This document shows, piece after piece, positions 9,913-19,367 of a stretch of 64,000 nt of DNA (position 1 is the first letter of the stretch; each line of letters starts with the position of its first letter). A program made the position numbers and the translations under genes. The stretch comes from JANQNX01 sp040217095 (GTDB taxonomy: Bacteria > Pseudomonadota > Gammaproteobacteria > Eutrophobiales > Eutrophobiaceae). The stretch is taken from contig OZ245888.1 in assembly GCA_965229565.1 (NCBI GenBank), forward strand, positions 868,001-932,000, given 5' to 3'. The notes beneath the pieces were generated by a model. The model saw only the letters and a program-made list of their open reading frames with translations. It did not search any database and had not been told where the DNA came from.

Positions 9913-10868
9913 TGCAATTGCCTCACTATAAACCTGATGTGTTTGGCAAGGTCGCCGTATTAATGGGCGGTGAGTCTGCCGAGCGCGAGATCTCGCTGCA
10001 AAGTGGCAAGGCAGTATACGACGCGCTGCTCGCTTCCGGTGTCGATGCCCATGCCATTGATTTTAACAAGCAGCGCCTGCCGAAATTGATAAGTGACGGC
10101 TTTGATCGTGTGTTTATCGCCTTGCACGGGCGTGGTGGTGAGGACGGTGCCATACAGGGAGCGCTGGAATCGATTGGACTGCCTTATACCGGCACTGGCG
10201 TTCTTGGTTCAGCACTGGCCATGGATAAATCGCGCAGTAAGGCCATCTGGCAAAACGCCGGTTTGCCGACCCCGCCGGCGGTCGAGTTAAACAGCAACAG
10301 TGATTGGTCCGCGACTGCCGAAGAACTGGGTTTACCAATCATGGTCAAGCCGGTGCGGGAAGGTTCGAGTATCGGTGCCAGCAAGGTCATGGTCGCTGAC
10401 GATCTGTTCGCTGCCTGGGAGCAGGCGAGTAGTTTCGATGATCGCGTGCTGGCCGAACGCTGGATAAGCGGTGCCGAGTACACGGTACCAATCTTACATG
10501 GTGAGGTATTACCGGTAATAAAGCTGGAGACGAAACGGGATTTTTACGACTACCAGGCCAAGTATGTCGACGACGATACGCAATACATCTGTCCCTGCGG
10601 GCTGGATGCAAAACAGGAACAACTGCTGGGCGAACTGGGACAACAGGCATGTCGCGCCCTGGATGTCAGCGGCTGGGCCCGGGCTGATTTAATGATGGAT
10701 TCACTAGGGCAACCCTGGTTGATCGAGGTAAACACGGTACCGGGCATGACCAGCCACAGTCTTGTGCCCATGGCAGCAAGGCAGGCGGGTATTTCTTTCG
10801 AGGAACTGGTTGTGCAGATTCTTGCCACGAGTTTCAACGAAGACGGTTACAAGGACGGGCAACACTGA
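9912..10868 (+). CDS. ddl: D-alanine--D-alanine ligase
   Basis: Ddl makes the D-Ala-D-Ala dipeptide used by MurF. The 318-residue ATP-grasp enzyme has GGESAEREISLQSG at the N-terminus, HGRGGEDGAIQG, YTGTGVLGSALAMDK, the ATP-lid region PVREGSSIGASKV, and the metal-binding IEVNTVPGMTSHSL near the C-terminus. Its place between murB and ftsQ is that of ddlB in many Proteobacteria. It overlaps both neighbours by one base (TGATG arrangement). Confidence 0.96.
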   Translation: MQLPHYKPDVFGKVAVLMGGESAEREISLQSGKAVYDALLASGVDAHAIDFNKQRLPKLISDGFDRVFIALHGRGGEDGAIQGALESIGLPYTGTGVLGSALAMDKSRSKAIWQNAGLPTPPAVELNSNSDWSATAEELGLPIMVKPVREGSSIGASKVMVADDLFAAWEQASSFDDRVLAERWISGAEYTVPILHGEVLPVIKLETKRDFYDYQAKYVDDDTQYICPCGLDAKQEQLLGELGQQACRALDVSGWARADLMMDSLGQPWLIEVNTVPGMTSHSLVPMAARQAGISFEELVVQILATSFNEDGYKDGQH

Positions 10869-11626
10869 TGAGTATCGACATGGTTGCAGACCCGCACAAA
10901 CTGGACTTTGATCAACCCGGACATGGCCGCCGCGCACGCGTACTTGGCAGCATGCTGGCACTGCTGTTAATCGTATTATTCATAACAGGTGCTGTGCACC
11001 TGTCGCATCCGGATACCATGCCTATCAAGCAGGTCAGGATTGAAGGTGATTTCACCAGGTTGTCGCCGGTAGACCTGCAACTGCTCGTGACCGACAAGGT
11101 CCGAGGTGGTTTCTTCAGTCTGAATGTGGACGCCGTCAGGGATGCCTTGCTGGCTGAACCCTGGGTTAGCCGCGTCACCGTGCAGCGGGTATGGCCCGAT
11201 GGCTTGCGCGTTATCGTGACCGAGCAGGTGCCAGCCGTGCGTTGGAAAGACAAGGGGCTGCTTAATATCGAGGGTATGTACTTCGAACCGGATAGCAAAA
11301 CCATTCCACGGGGGCTGCCACTGTTATCGGGGCCAGCGGGATCCGAGACCATGCTTTTGCAGCGTTACAACCACATGCAGAGGCAGGTGAATAAGGTGGG
11401 TTTCAGTATTGCCGAACTGGTTCTTGATGAGCGCCGGGCCTGGTCGTTCAGGCTCGCCAGCGGAATTCAAATCGTTCTGGGAAGGCGCGATTTTGAACAA
11501 CGATTTCAGCGTTTTCTAAATTTAATTCCTACAACTTTGTCTGGACGTGTAGCACAGGCCGAGCAAATAGATATGCGCTACACCAACGGCTTCTCAATCA
11601 AATGGAAACAGCAGGTTAGCTTATGA
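10868..11626 (+). CDS. ftsQ: Cell division protein FtsQ
   Basis: FtsQ is a bitopic inner-membrane divisome protein that links early and late division proteins through FtsB and FtsL. The 252-residue protein has a basic N-terminal cytoplasmic tail, one hydrophobic helix around residues 28-48 (MLALLLIVLFITG), a POTRA domain beginning near VRIEGDFTRLSP, and a beta domain containing WPDGLRVIVTEQVPAVRW. Position between ddl and ftsA supports the call. It is a normal length for the family. Confidence 0.94.
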   Translation: MSIDMVADPHKLDFDQPGHGRRARVLGSMLALLLIVLFITGAVHLSHPDTMPIKQVRIEGDFTRLSPVDLQLLVTDKVRGGFFSLNVDAVRDALLAEPWVSRVTVQRVWPDGLRVIVTEQVPAVRWKDKGLLNIEGMYFEPDSKTIPRGLPLLSGPAGSETMLLQRYNHMQRQVNKVGFSIAELVLDERRAWSFRLASGIQIVLGRRDFEQRFQRFLNLIPTTLSGRVAQAEQIDMRYTNGFSIKWKQQVSL

Positions 11627-11650
11627 GTATTGCTAATAAAGGCGGGTGTA

Positions 11651-12886
11651 ATGGCTAAGAAATCTGACAAGAACCTAATTGTTGGACTCGATATCGGGAC
11701 ATCGAAGATCGTTGCCATCGTGGGTGAGATAACAGTTGATAACGAGATCGAGATCATCGGTATCGGTTCGAATCAATCGCGCGGATTGAAAAAAGGCGTG
11801 GTCGTCAATATCGAATCAACTGTGCACTCGATACAGCGCGCAATTGAAGAAGCCGAGTTAATGGCCGGTTGTGAAATACATTCTGTATATACAGGTATTG
11901 CCGGCAGTCATATACGCAGTCTTAACTCGCACGGCATCGTTGCAATTCGCGATAACGAGGTGACCTATGGTGATGTCGATCGCGTAATTGATGCTGCCAA
12001 GGCAGTAGCCATCCCGGCTGATCAGAAGATCCTGCATATACTGCCGCAGGAATTCATCATCGATAACCAGGAAGGCGTTAAGGAACCGATAGGTATGTCC
12101 GGCGTCAGGCTGGAGTCCAAGGTACACATGGTCACCGGTGCAGTCAGTGCTGCGCAGAATATAGTCAAGTGTGTACGTCGCTGTGGTCTTGATGTTGACG
12201 ACATCATCCTGGAACAACTTGCTTCCAGTTACTCGGTGCTCACCGATGATGAAAAGGACCTCGGCGTGTGCATGATTGATATCGGTGGTGGCACGACTGA
12301 CATCGCGGTCTTTACCGATGGTGCCATACACCACACGGCGGTTATCCCTATTGCCGGTGACCAGGTCACCAATGACATTGCCGTGGCATTACGCACGCCT
12401 ACCCAGCATGCAGAAGACATCAAGATGCAGTATGCCTGCTGCCTGACGCAACTCGCCAGTCATGACGAAACGATAGAAGTGCCGAGTGTGGGCGATCGTC
12501 CAACACGACGTTTATCGCGTCAGACCCTGGCAGAAGTTGTGCAACCACGCTACGAGGAATTGTTTTCATTGGTACAGGCCGAATTGCGCCGCAGTGGTTA
12601 TGAGAGTCTGATTGCAGCCGGGATCGTGCTGACCGGCGGTAGTTCGAAAATGGAAGGTGCAATAGAACTGGCCGAGGAAATTTTTCATATGCCAGTGCGC
12701 CTGGGTGTTCCGCAGTATGTTTCCGGTCTTTCTGACGTTGTCAAAAGTCCGATTTATTCAACCGGTGTGGGCCTGCTGTTGTTTGGCAAGCGCCAGATGC
12801 TCGAGGGCAATACACCGGTACATGTTAATGATGGTTTCAAGGGTATTTTGGAAAGAATGAAGAGTTGGTTTCAAGGCAACTTCTGA
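11651..12886 (+). CDS. ftsA: Cell division protein FtsA (actin-like)
   Basis: FtsA is the actin-fold ATPase that tethers FtsZ to the membrane. The sequence shows the phosphate-1 loop VGLDIGTSKIVAIVGE, the phosphate-2 loop MIDIGGGTTDIAVF, the adenosine motif GIVLTGGSSKMEG, and a C-terminal amphipathic tail ending RMKSWFQGNF that should bind membrane. I use ATG 11651 (411 residues); an upstream in-frame TTG at 11630 would add seven residues and is less likely because the AAAGGCGGG purine stretch sits just before the ATG. The gene is 35 bases from ftsZ. Confidence 0.96.
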   Translation: MAKKSDKNLIVGLDIGTSKIVAIVGEITVDNEIEIIGIGSNQSRGLKKGVVVNIESTVHSIQRAIEEAELMAGCEIHSVYTGIAGSHIRSLNSHGIVAIRDNEVTYGDVDRVIDAAKAVAIPADQKILHILPQEFIIDNQEGVKEPIGMSGVRLESKVHMVTGAVSAAQNIVKCVRRCGLDVDDIILEQLASSYSVLTDDEKDLGVCMIDIGGGTTDIAVFTDGAIHHTAVIPIAGDQVTNDIAVALRTPTQHAEDIKMQYACCLTQLASHDETIEVPSVGDRPTRRLSRQTLAEVVQPRYEELFSLVQAELRRSGYESLIAAGIVLTGGSSKMEGAIELAEEIFHMPVRLGVPQYVSGLSDVVKSPIYSTGVGLLLFGKRQMLEGNTPVHVNDGFKGILERMKSWFQGNF

Positions 12887-12908
12887 TTATTTAGCAGTAA
12901 CTCAATGT

Positions 12909-12914
12909 AGGAGG
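12909..12914 (+). promoter_or_regulatory. Strong ribosome binding site of ftsZ
   Basis: A perfect AGGAGG lies 7 bases before the ftsZ ATG. Most dcw genes upstream depend on overlapping starts with poor sites, so this fits the high FtsZ output needed relative to its neighbours. Confidence 0.85.
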
Positions 12915-12921
12915 TAATACA

Positions 12922-14058
12922 ATGTTTGAACTAGTCGATGCAGCAAATCAAGCAGCAGTCATAAAGGTGATAGGTGTTGGCGGTGGTGGCGGTAATGCCC
13001 TGCAACACATGTTGTCAGCACAAATGGAAGGCGTTGAATTTATCTGTGCCAATACAGATGCACAGGCGCTAAAAAATTCAACGGCCAAAACCATGTTGCA
13101 ACTGGGTGTGAATATGACCAAGGGATTGGGCGCGGGGGCGAACCCGGATGTCGGTCGTCAGGCCGCACTTGAGGATCGTGATCGCATCATGGATATACTC
13201 GAAGGTTCTGACATGGTCTTCATCACCGCGGGCATGGGTGGTGGTACCGGTACCGGTGCAGCACCAATCGTTGCCCAGGTGGCGAAGGAGATGGGTATCC
13301 TGACCGTTGCGGTAGTCACGAGGCCGTTTGCTTTTGAAGGTAAAAAGCGTGCTGCGGTTGCAGACCAGGGTATTGTTGAACTGAGTCAGTTCGTTGACTC
13401 ACTCATCACCATTCCCAATGAAAAATTACTGAGCGTGCTAGGTCGCGATGTCAGCTTGTTGAATGCCTTCAGTGCAGCAAATGATGTGTTACTGGGTGCT
13501 GTTCAGGGGATCGCCGAATTGATTACATGCCCAGGCTTAATCAACGTCGACTTTGCCGATGTCAGGACGGTCATGTCGGAAATGGGAATGGCCATGATGG
13601 GTTCCGGTAAGGCGCAAGGCGAGGACCGTGCCAAGGTTGCTGCCGAGGCCGCCATCTCCAGCCCGTTACTGGAAGATGTGAACCTTTCCGGTGCGCGCGG
13701 TATCCTAGTTAACATTACTGCCGGCATGGATTTGTCCATTGGTGAATTCGATGAAGTCGGTAGTACGGTCAAGGAGTTTGCCTCCGAGAACGCAACCGTC
13801 GTCGTTGGTACCGTAATAGACCCGGAAATGTCAGGTGATATACGCGTCACAATTGTGGCAACTGGTCTCGGCAACATGATGAAAGAAGATGCATCACGCA
13901 TCAAATTGGTTCAAAATGCTGATTACACGGTAGATTATAAGGACCTGGATCGTCCGACTGTAATGCGCAATCAGGCGCCTGACAAAGAGGCCGAAAAACT
14001 CTCCGGAGACTCGGATTACCTTGATATTCCAGCATTTTTAAGGAGACAGGCGGATTAG
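12922..14058 (+). CDS. ftsZ: Cell division GTPase FtsZ
   Basis: FtsZ is the tubulin-like GTPase that forms the Z ring. The 378-residue protein has the nucleotide-binding GVGGGGGNALQHM start, the tubulin signature GGGTGTGAAP near residues 105-114, the T7 synergy-loop region NVDFADVRTVM, and the conserved C-terminal peptide DYLDIPAFLRRQAD that binds FtsA, ZipA and ZapD. The C-terminal linker is short (about 30 residues). The strong AGGAGG site and a terminator directly downstream make it the last gene of the dcw transcript. Confidence 0.98.
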   Translation: MFELVDAANQAAVIKVIGVGGGGGNALQHMLSAQMEGVEFICANTDAQALKNSTAKTMLQLGVNMTKGLGAGANPDVGRQAALEDRDRIMDILEGSDMVFITAGMGGGTGTGAAPIVAQVAKEMGILTVAVVTRPFAFEGKKRAAVADQGIVELSQFVDSLITIPNEKLLSVLGRDVSLLNAFSAANDVLLGAVQGIAELITCPGLINVDFADVRTVMSEMGMAMMGSGKAQGEDRAKVAAEAAISSPLLEDVNLSGARGILVNITAGMDLSIGEFDEVGSTVKEFASENATVVVGTVIDPEMSGDIRVTIVATGLGNMMKEDASRIKLVQNADYTVDYKDLDRPTVMRNQAPDKEAEKLSGDSDYLDIPAFLRRQAD

Positions 14059-14097
14059 TTTTTGCTGATTACGTGGTATAGTACGGCGGCTTTGTCG

Positions 14098-14121
14098 AGC
14101 GAAAATTATATTTTCGCTTTT
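14098..14121 (+). terminator. Hairpin terminator after ftsZ
   Basis: AGCGAAAAT (14098-14106) and ATTTTCGCT (14110-14118) form a perfect 9-bp stem with a 3-base loop, followed by TTT. The stem is AT-rich, so termination may be partial, but it separates the dcw operon from the lpxC promoter. Confidence 0.6.
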
Positions 14122-14133
14122 ATGGCATCAAAA

Positions 14134-14163
14134 TTGCCTATAATACAAAGAGATAACTATAAT
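14134..14163 (+). promoter_or_regulatory. Probable sigma-70 promoter of lpxC
   Basis: TTGCCT (14134-14139), an 18-base spacer and a perfect TATAAT (14158-14163) put transcription start near 14170, about 25 bases before the lpxC ATG. A second perfect TATAAT at 14139-14144 has no good -35 box. Not tested experimentally. Confidence 0.55.
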
Positions 14164-14195
14164 ATTTTATTCATCAGTATAGGTTTAAAACTCGC

Positions 14196-15107
14196 ATGAT
14201 AAAGCAACGTACTCTTAAAAACGTCATCCGCGCGACGGGTGTCGGTTTGCACACAGGGAAAAAAGTGTTTCTGACGCTGAGGCCCGCGCCAGTCAATTCC
14301 GGCATTACTTTTAGACGTGTAGACCTGGACCCGGCAGTAGAAATACCAGCCAGGCCTGACAATGTGGGTGATACGCAACTTTCCACGACACTGGTCAATG
14401 GTGATGTGCGTATTTCTACCGTCGAGCATTTACTGTCCGCGTTGGCAGGGTTCGGTATTGATAATGCCTACATAGACCTGAGTGCTGACGAAGTCCCCAT
14501 CATGGACGGCAGTGCCGGCCCGTTTGTATTCCTTATCCAGTCAGCCGGCGTGGAAGAACAAAATGCGCCCAAGAAATTCATGCGCATCAAGAAGAAAGTG
14601 TGTGTTGAGCATGATGGTAAATCAGCCATGTTCGAGCCGTTCGAGGGTTTCAAGGTAGGATTTACCATCGAGTTCGATCATCCTGCTTTCGAGGAGAGAC
14701 ACTGCAAGGCCGAGATTGATTTCTCGACAACTTCGTTTGTGAAGGAAGTCAGTCGTGCGAGAACCTTTGGCTTTATGCGAGATGTCGAGTTATTAAGAGA
14801 GAATAACCTGGCACTTGGCGGCAGTCTGGATAACGCAGTTGTTGTTGATGACTATCGAATTCTTAATGAAGATGGATTGCGCTACGAAGATGAATGCGTG
14901 AAGCACAAGATCCTGGATGCGATTGGTGACCTGTACCTGTTAGGACACAGCCTGATTGGTTCATTTAGCGGGTTCAAGTCCGGGCACGCATTAAACAATG
15001 CACTGTTGATGAAATTGATTGCTGACGAACAAGCCTGGGAGCTGATTACTTTCGAAGAAGAAGGCAAGGCCCCGATTTCATTCATGCAGGCTATTACTGC
15101 GAGTTAA
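14196..15107 (+). CDS. lpxC: UDP-3-O-acyl-GlcNAc deacetylase (lipid A synthesis)
   Basis: LpxC is the zinc deacetylase that commits UDP-GlcNAc derivatives to lipid A, so the organism makes LPS. The 303-residue protein has the zinc ligands in context: VEHLLSALAGFG (first His), KHKILDAIGDL (His and Asp, HxxxD), and the catalytic His in KSGHALNN. Length matches E. coli LpxC. It follows ftsZ as in most gammaproteobacteria. Its last four bases overlap the convergent dciA stop. Confidence 0.97.
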   Translation: MIKQRTLKNVIRATGVGLHTGKKVFLTLRPAPVNSGITFRRVDLDPAVEIPARPDNVGDTQLSTTLVNGDVRISTVEHLLSALAGFGIDNAYIDLSADEVPIMDGSAGPFVFLIQSAGVEEQNAPKKFMRIKKKVCVEHDGKSAMFEPFEGFKVGFTIEFDHPAFEERHCKAEIDFSTTSFVKEVSRARTFGFMRDVELLRENNLALGGSLDNAVVVDDYRILNEDGLRYEDECVKHKILDAIGDLYLLGHSLIGSFSGFKSGHALNNALLMKLIADEQAWELITFEEEGKAPISFMQAITAS

Positions 15108-15571
15108 TCCTCGGCAGTATAGTGGCGCGCAATACTTAATAATGTGTCACGGATAGGACTGTCGCCAAAATCGTCGGCGGTCCTGATTAAATAAGATGCG
15201 GCTTCACGGGAAAGTTTGTTTTGTTTTTTCCCGGTTGCAATAATTTCTTGATGAGTTGGGGCAATTTTTATTCTCACCGTTTTAACGCGGCCCTGTCCTA
15301 ACTGCTTTGTCAGTTCATCAAGAATGTCTGGAATGTGATATCGAAGTCGCGTAGCCCAGGCAGAAGAATTTGCAAGAATGATGGCGACGCCATCATTGAT
15401 ATTAGCCAGGGTAAAATGACCCTGAAATGAAGGATCGAGACGGGATTCAAGTTTTCTCCCAAGTTGCTGGATTCTTTGTGCTTTTTTTACTAGGTTTTGA
15501 AGAGGGGATGGTTCTGCTGATACAAGCGATTCGATGCTTTTGCACTTGTTAGTTCGTCGGGTCTGGTCCAT
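15104..15571 (-). CDS. dciA: DciA family (DUF721) replicative helicase loader/operator
   Basis: DciA proteins load or operate the replicative helicase DnaB in bacteria lacking DnaC. This 155-residue protein matches the DUF721 pattern: an N-terminal basic/helical region, then the KH-like core with LANSSAWATRLRYHIPDIL and a lysine/arginine-rich strand KTVRIKIAP. The gene between lpxC and secA is where I recall DUF721 in Pseudomonas. It is convergent with lpxC (stop codons overlap) and divergent from the peptidase gene 36 bases away. Family assignment rests on recognition by eye. Confidence 0.8.
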   Translation of the reverse strand: MDQTRRTNKCKSIESLVSAEPSPLQNLVKKAQRIQQLGRKLESRLDPSFQGHFTLANINDGVAIILANSSAWATRLRYHIPDILDELTKQLGQGRVKTVRIKIAPTHQEIIATGKKQNKLSREAASYLIRTADDFGDSPIRDTLLSIARHYTAED

Positions 15572-15606
15572 GTAAAGATATTAGCAGATTTTGCCGAAAC
15601 AAATTT

Positions 15607-16542
15607 ATGCATGTAATACTGATACCTAAAAGCAGAACCAGTAACAGCCGGGCCATTAACCTTGGTCCCCTGGCTATCTATTTCCTGGCGATACTTATCA
15701 TGGCTGCGGCGGCGGGTATATTTTTCGCCGGGAAAAACCATTCCCTTTCACAAACTCGCTCATCACTGAAAACGCTTTATTCACAGGCTGCCCCGGATTG
15801 GAACAGGGAAATCAGTGCACAGAAGGCACTGTTGGAAGAAGCCCAGCAAAATGCCGAAAAAAACCTTGATGCCCTGGCCACGCGCCTTAGCCAGATGCAG
15901 GCGCATATCCTGCGACTCGATGCGCTCGGGTCACGCCTCGCAGTAATGGCAGATATCAAGGATATCGAATTTGACATGGGATCCGCACCTGGTATTGGCG
16001 GTCCGAAACCTGACACAATGCAGGGTTCCATGCAGGTAAATGATTTCATTGCGGCCCTTGAAGAGCTTGATCTGCAAATCAAGGACCGGTCTGATAAATT
16101 GGCCGCGATTGAATCCATGCTAATCGACCGTAGCCTGCAGGATAAGATTACCCCGGTGGGCAAGCCTATACATGAAGGCTGGGTGTCATCGCTATTCGGC
16201 AAACGTACCGATCCGATAACCGGCAAAATTGAGTTCCACGAAGGCATAGATTACGCGGGTAAACCGGGTTCGCCGATTATTGCCGTTGCTTCAGGTATAG
16301 TTACATGGTCCGGCATGCGCTATGGCTATGGCAACATGGTTGAAATCAATCATGGTAATGGATACCAGACACGTTATGCGCACAATAAGAAAAACCTGGT
16401 AGCTGTAGGACAGAAAGTAGAGAAGGGACAAACAATAGCGCTCATGGGATCTTCAGGTCGTGCAACCGGACCTCATGTGCATTTTGAAGTTGTAACAAAT
16501 GGCAAGGCAGTCAACCCCGGGAAACTCCGCTCCATTAACTAG
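15607..16542 (+). CDS. M23 family zinc metallopeptidase (LytM domain), membrane-anchored
   Basis: This is probably a peptidoglycan endopeptidase or an amidase activator. A hydrophobic helix at about residues 18-41 would anchor it in the inner membrane with the rest periplasmic. A coiled-coil-like stretch follows (about 55-105), then the M23 domain from about residue 190. Zinc ligands are visible as FHEGIDYAG (HxxxD) and HVHFEV (HxH), so the active site looks intact, unlike EnvC or NlpD. Its place between dciA and secA is conserved in related genomes as I recall. Substrate is not known. Confidence 0.88.
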   Translation: MHVILIPKSRTSNSRAINLGPLAIYFLAILIMAAAAGIFFAGKNHSLSQTRSSLKTLYSQAAPDWNREISAQKALLEEAQQNAEKNLDALATRLSQMQAHILRLDALGSRLAVMADIKDIEFDMGSAPGIGGPKPDTMQGSMQVNDFIAALEELDLQIKDRSDKLAAIESMLIDRSLQDKITPVGKPIHEGWVSSLFGKRTDPITGKIEFHEGIDYAGKPGSPIIAVASGIVTWSGMRYGYGNMVEINHGNGYQTRYAHNKKNLVAVGQKVEKGQTIALMGSSGRATGPHVHFEVVTNGKAVNPGKLRSIN

Positions 16543-16593
16543 CTCTGATTCAGTTCCTTTACGATAACTCCTTGCAACAGCAGGTAAGTTGTT

Positions 16594-16612
16594 GTTGATA
16601 TGATTAATCAAC
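16594..16612 (+). repeat. Small inverted repeat in secA leader
   Basis: GTTGAT (16594-16599) and ATCAAC (16607-16612) are perfect arms around a 7-base loop, ending 7 bases before the secA ATG. In RNA it would cover the ribosome site region. Six base pairs may be chance; no role is proven. Confidence 0.3.
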
Positions 16613-16619
16613 TATAAAG

Positions 16620-19358
16620 ATGATAACTACACTCGCAAAAAAAATATTTGGCTCTAGAAACGACCGCGTTGTTAAGAAGCTCAGTAAATCGGTGCAGCGA
16701 ATTAATGCACTGGAAGAAGAGTATCAGTCTTTATCCAAAGAAGATTTTCCACGTAAAACTGAAGAGTTCAGGCAGCAGCTTGCTGACGGCAAGCATTTGG
16801 ATGAAATTTTGCCTGAGGCCTTTGCGCTGGTGAGAGAAGCCGGCAAGCGTGCCCTTGATATGCGTCACTTCGATGTGCAGTTGGTCGGTGGCATGGTTCT
16901 GCACCACGGCAATATTGCTGAAATGAGAACGGGTGAGGGTAAAACGCTGGTAGCTACACTGGCGGCTTACCTTAACGCATTGCCAGGCAATGGTGTGCAC
17001 ATTATTACTGTTAACGATTACCTGGCACGTCGCGATGCCGAATGGATGGGTAAACTTTACGCCTATCTTGGCTTGAGTACCGGCGTTATCGTATCTGGCC
17101 TGTCCGGCGAAGAACGTAAAGCGGCCTACGCTTGTGATATTACCTACGGCACTAATAACGAATTTGGTTTTGACTATCTCCGTGACAACATGGCATTTAG
17201 CCCCGAAGCACGGGTGCAACGCGGATTGAATTTCGCCATAGTCGACGAAGTTGACTCGATCCTGATCGACGAGGCCAGAACGCCTTTAATTATTTCAGGT
17301 GCCGTTGATGATCGTTCGGACCTGTATATCTCAATTAATAAATTGATTCCACGCTTGCAACCCCAGCTTGAGGAAGATGGACCGGGTGATTTTACACTGG
17401 ACGAAAAATCCAGGCAGGCCTTCCTGACCGAGAGTGGGCACGAGCGAGTAGAGGAGTTGTTACGTAAAGAAGGGATTATTGATGAAGGCCAGGGGCTATA
17501 CGACCCGGTCAACATAGGTCTTTTTCATCACTTGAATGCAGCCCTGAGAGCGCATCACCTGTTTAAAAACGATGTAGATTACATTGTGAAGGATAACCAG
17601 GTCATCATCGTAGATGAATTTACAGGACGTACCATGGAGGGACGGCGCTGGTCAGACGGCTTGCACCAGGCCGTAGAAGCCAAGGAAAACGTGCCTATCC
17701 AGAATGAGAACCAGACACTGGCTTCCATTACCTACCAGAATTATTTTCGTTTATACAACAAGCTTTCGGGTATGACCGGAACGGCCGATACCGAGGCCTT
17801 TGAATTCCAGCAGATTTACGGGCTGGAAGTGGTCATTATTCCCACGCACAAACCCATGGTTCGTGATGACCAGAGTGACGTGGTATACCTGACCGCAAAG
17901 GAAAAATATGATGCCATCATTGAGGACATCAAGGAGCGTCGCGCAAAGGAACAACCTGTGTTGGTAGGTACGGCATCGATTGAAGTTTCCGAGTACCTGT
18001 CCGGGTTACTGGATAAAGCGAATATCGCTCACAAAGTATTAAATGCGAAGTTTCATCAGAAGGAAGCCGAGATCATTGCGCAGGCGGGTAGGCCGGGTGC
18101 GGTGACCATTGCTACCAATATGGCAGGACGTGGTACCGATATTGTTCTAGGCGGAAATTACGAGGCTGCACTGGAGGCATTAGGCGATGCCACCGATGAA
18201 CAGATAAGCAGTCTTTCCACAGAATGGAAACAGCTGCATCAAAAAGTAATAGACAGCGGTGGCCTGCACATCATTGGTACCGAGCGACACGAATCCCGCC
18301 GTATTGATAACCAGTTGCGTGGGCGTTCAGGTAGACAAGGTGATCCGGGTTCCAGTCGTTTTTACCTGTCGCTGGAAGACAACCTGATGCGTATTTTCGC
18401 ATCGGACAAGGTCTCGGCAATTATGCAAAAACTTGGCATGGAAGAGGGTGAGGCCATTGAATCGAGACTGGTTTCAAGGGCGATTGAAAATGCACAACGT
18501 AAGGTTGAGGCGCATAACTTCGATATTCGTAAGCACCTGCTAGAGTTTGATGATGTCGCCAACGATCAGCGCAAGGTCATTTATGAACAGCGTAACGATT
18601 TGCTTGATGGTGAAAATGTTTCAGCCGAGGTTTCGGCGATGCGCGATGATGTTGTCAACGCTGTTATCGATGAATATATGCCGCGCGGTAGTATGGATGA
18701 ATTATGGGATATCAAGGGATTGGAAGAGGCCTTGCTACATGAATTTGATGCGGAATTTCCAATTCAGCAATGGCTTGATGAAGACAAATCGCTACATGAA
18801 GAGTCATTAAGAGAAAAAATCCTGGCGAGCATCAGGGACAAGGCTGAACAGAAAGAGAAGTCAGTCACATCTGAACTGATGCGACGTATAGAAAAACAAA
18901 TCATGCTGGATGTGCTGGACCGGCACTGGAAAGATCACCTGGTTGCCATGGACCAGTTAAGGCAGGGCATACATCTGCGCAGTTTTGCCGCCAAGAATCC
19001 GAAGCAGGAATACAAGCGTGAGGCATTTGAGCTGTTCGTGCAGATGCTTGAAAGAATAAAACACGATGTGGTTGTATTCCTGGCCAAGGTTTCCATCAGA
19101 ACCGAGCAGGACGTGGAGATGGCCGAGAATAAACAACACGAGCAAAATATGAGCTTCAATCATCCCCAGGCGCCGGATAGCCTGCAGGGTCCTGACCAGA
19201 GCACGACTCCAAGGACAGGCACACCCATACAACCAGGCAAGCAGGCGCAACCACAAGCCCAGCCTTTTACGCGTGAGCAACCAAAGATTGGCAGGAACCA
19301 GCCCTGTCCTTGCGGTTCGGGCAAAAAATACAAGCAGTGTCATGGCCGCTTGAACTAG
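16620..19358 (+). CDS. secA: Preprotein translocase ATPase SecA
   Basis: SecA drives post-translational export through SecYEG. The 912-residue protein has the usual length. Visible parts are the Walker A region MRTGEGKTLVATL near residue 105, the DEAD-like VDEVDSILIDEARTP, motif VI RGRSGRQGDPG, and the C-terminal zinc/SecB-binding tail PCPCGSGKKYKQCHG. A proline/glutamine-rich linker precedes the tail. No secM-like gene lies upstream; the 77-base leader holds only a small inverted repeat. argJ follows 9 bases later. Confidence 0.98.
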   Translation: MITTLAKKIFGSRNDRVVKKLSKSVQRINALEEEYQSLSKEDFPRKTEEFRQQLADGKHLDEILPEAFALVREAGKRALDMRHFDVQLVGGMVLHHGNIAEMRTGEGKTLVATLAAYLNALPGNGVHIITVNDYLARRDAEWMGKLYAYLGLSTGVIVSGLSGEERKAAYACDITYGTNNEFGFDYLRDNMAFSPEARVQRGLNFAIVDEVDSILIDEARTPLIISGAVDDRSDLYISINKLIPRLQPQLEEDGPGDFTLDEKSRQAFLTESGHERVEELLRKEGIIDEGQGLYDPVNIGLFHHLNAALRAHHLFKNDVDYIVKDNQVIIVDEFTGRTMEGRRWSDGLHQAVEAKENVPIQNENQTLASITYQNYFRLYNKLSGMTGTADTEAFEFQQIYGLEVVIIPTHKPMVRDDQSDVVYLTAKEKYDAIIEDIKERRAKEQPVLVGTASIEVSEYLSGLLDKANIAHKVLNAKFHQKEAEIIAQAGRPGAVTIATNMAGRGTDIVLGGNYEAALEALGDATDEQISSLSTEWKQLHQKVIDSGGLHIIGTERHESRRIDNQLRGRSGRQGDPGSSRFYLSLEDNLMRIFASDKVSAIMQKLGMEEGEAIESRLVSRAIENAQRKVEAHNFDIRKHLLEFDDVANDQRKVIYEQRNDLLDGENVSAEVSAMRDDVVNAVIDEYMPRGSMDELWDIKGLEEALLHEFDAEFPIQQWLDEDKSLHEESLREKILASIRDKAEQKEKSVTSELMRRIEKQIMLDVLDRHWKDHLVAMDQLRQGIHLRSFAAKNPKQEYKREAFELFVQMLERIKHDVVVFLAKVSIRTEQDVEMAENKQHEQNMSFNHPQAPDSLQGPDQSTTPRTGTPIQPGKQAQPQAQPFTREQPKIGRNQPCPCGSGKKYKQCHGRLN

Positions 19359-19367
19359 GCCGATATA

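Noticed and set aside
14059..14100. TATAGT at 14078 as another lpxC promoter
   Set aside because: The nearest TTGCTG box is only about nine to ten bases upstream, too close, and the terminator follows it.
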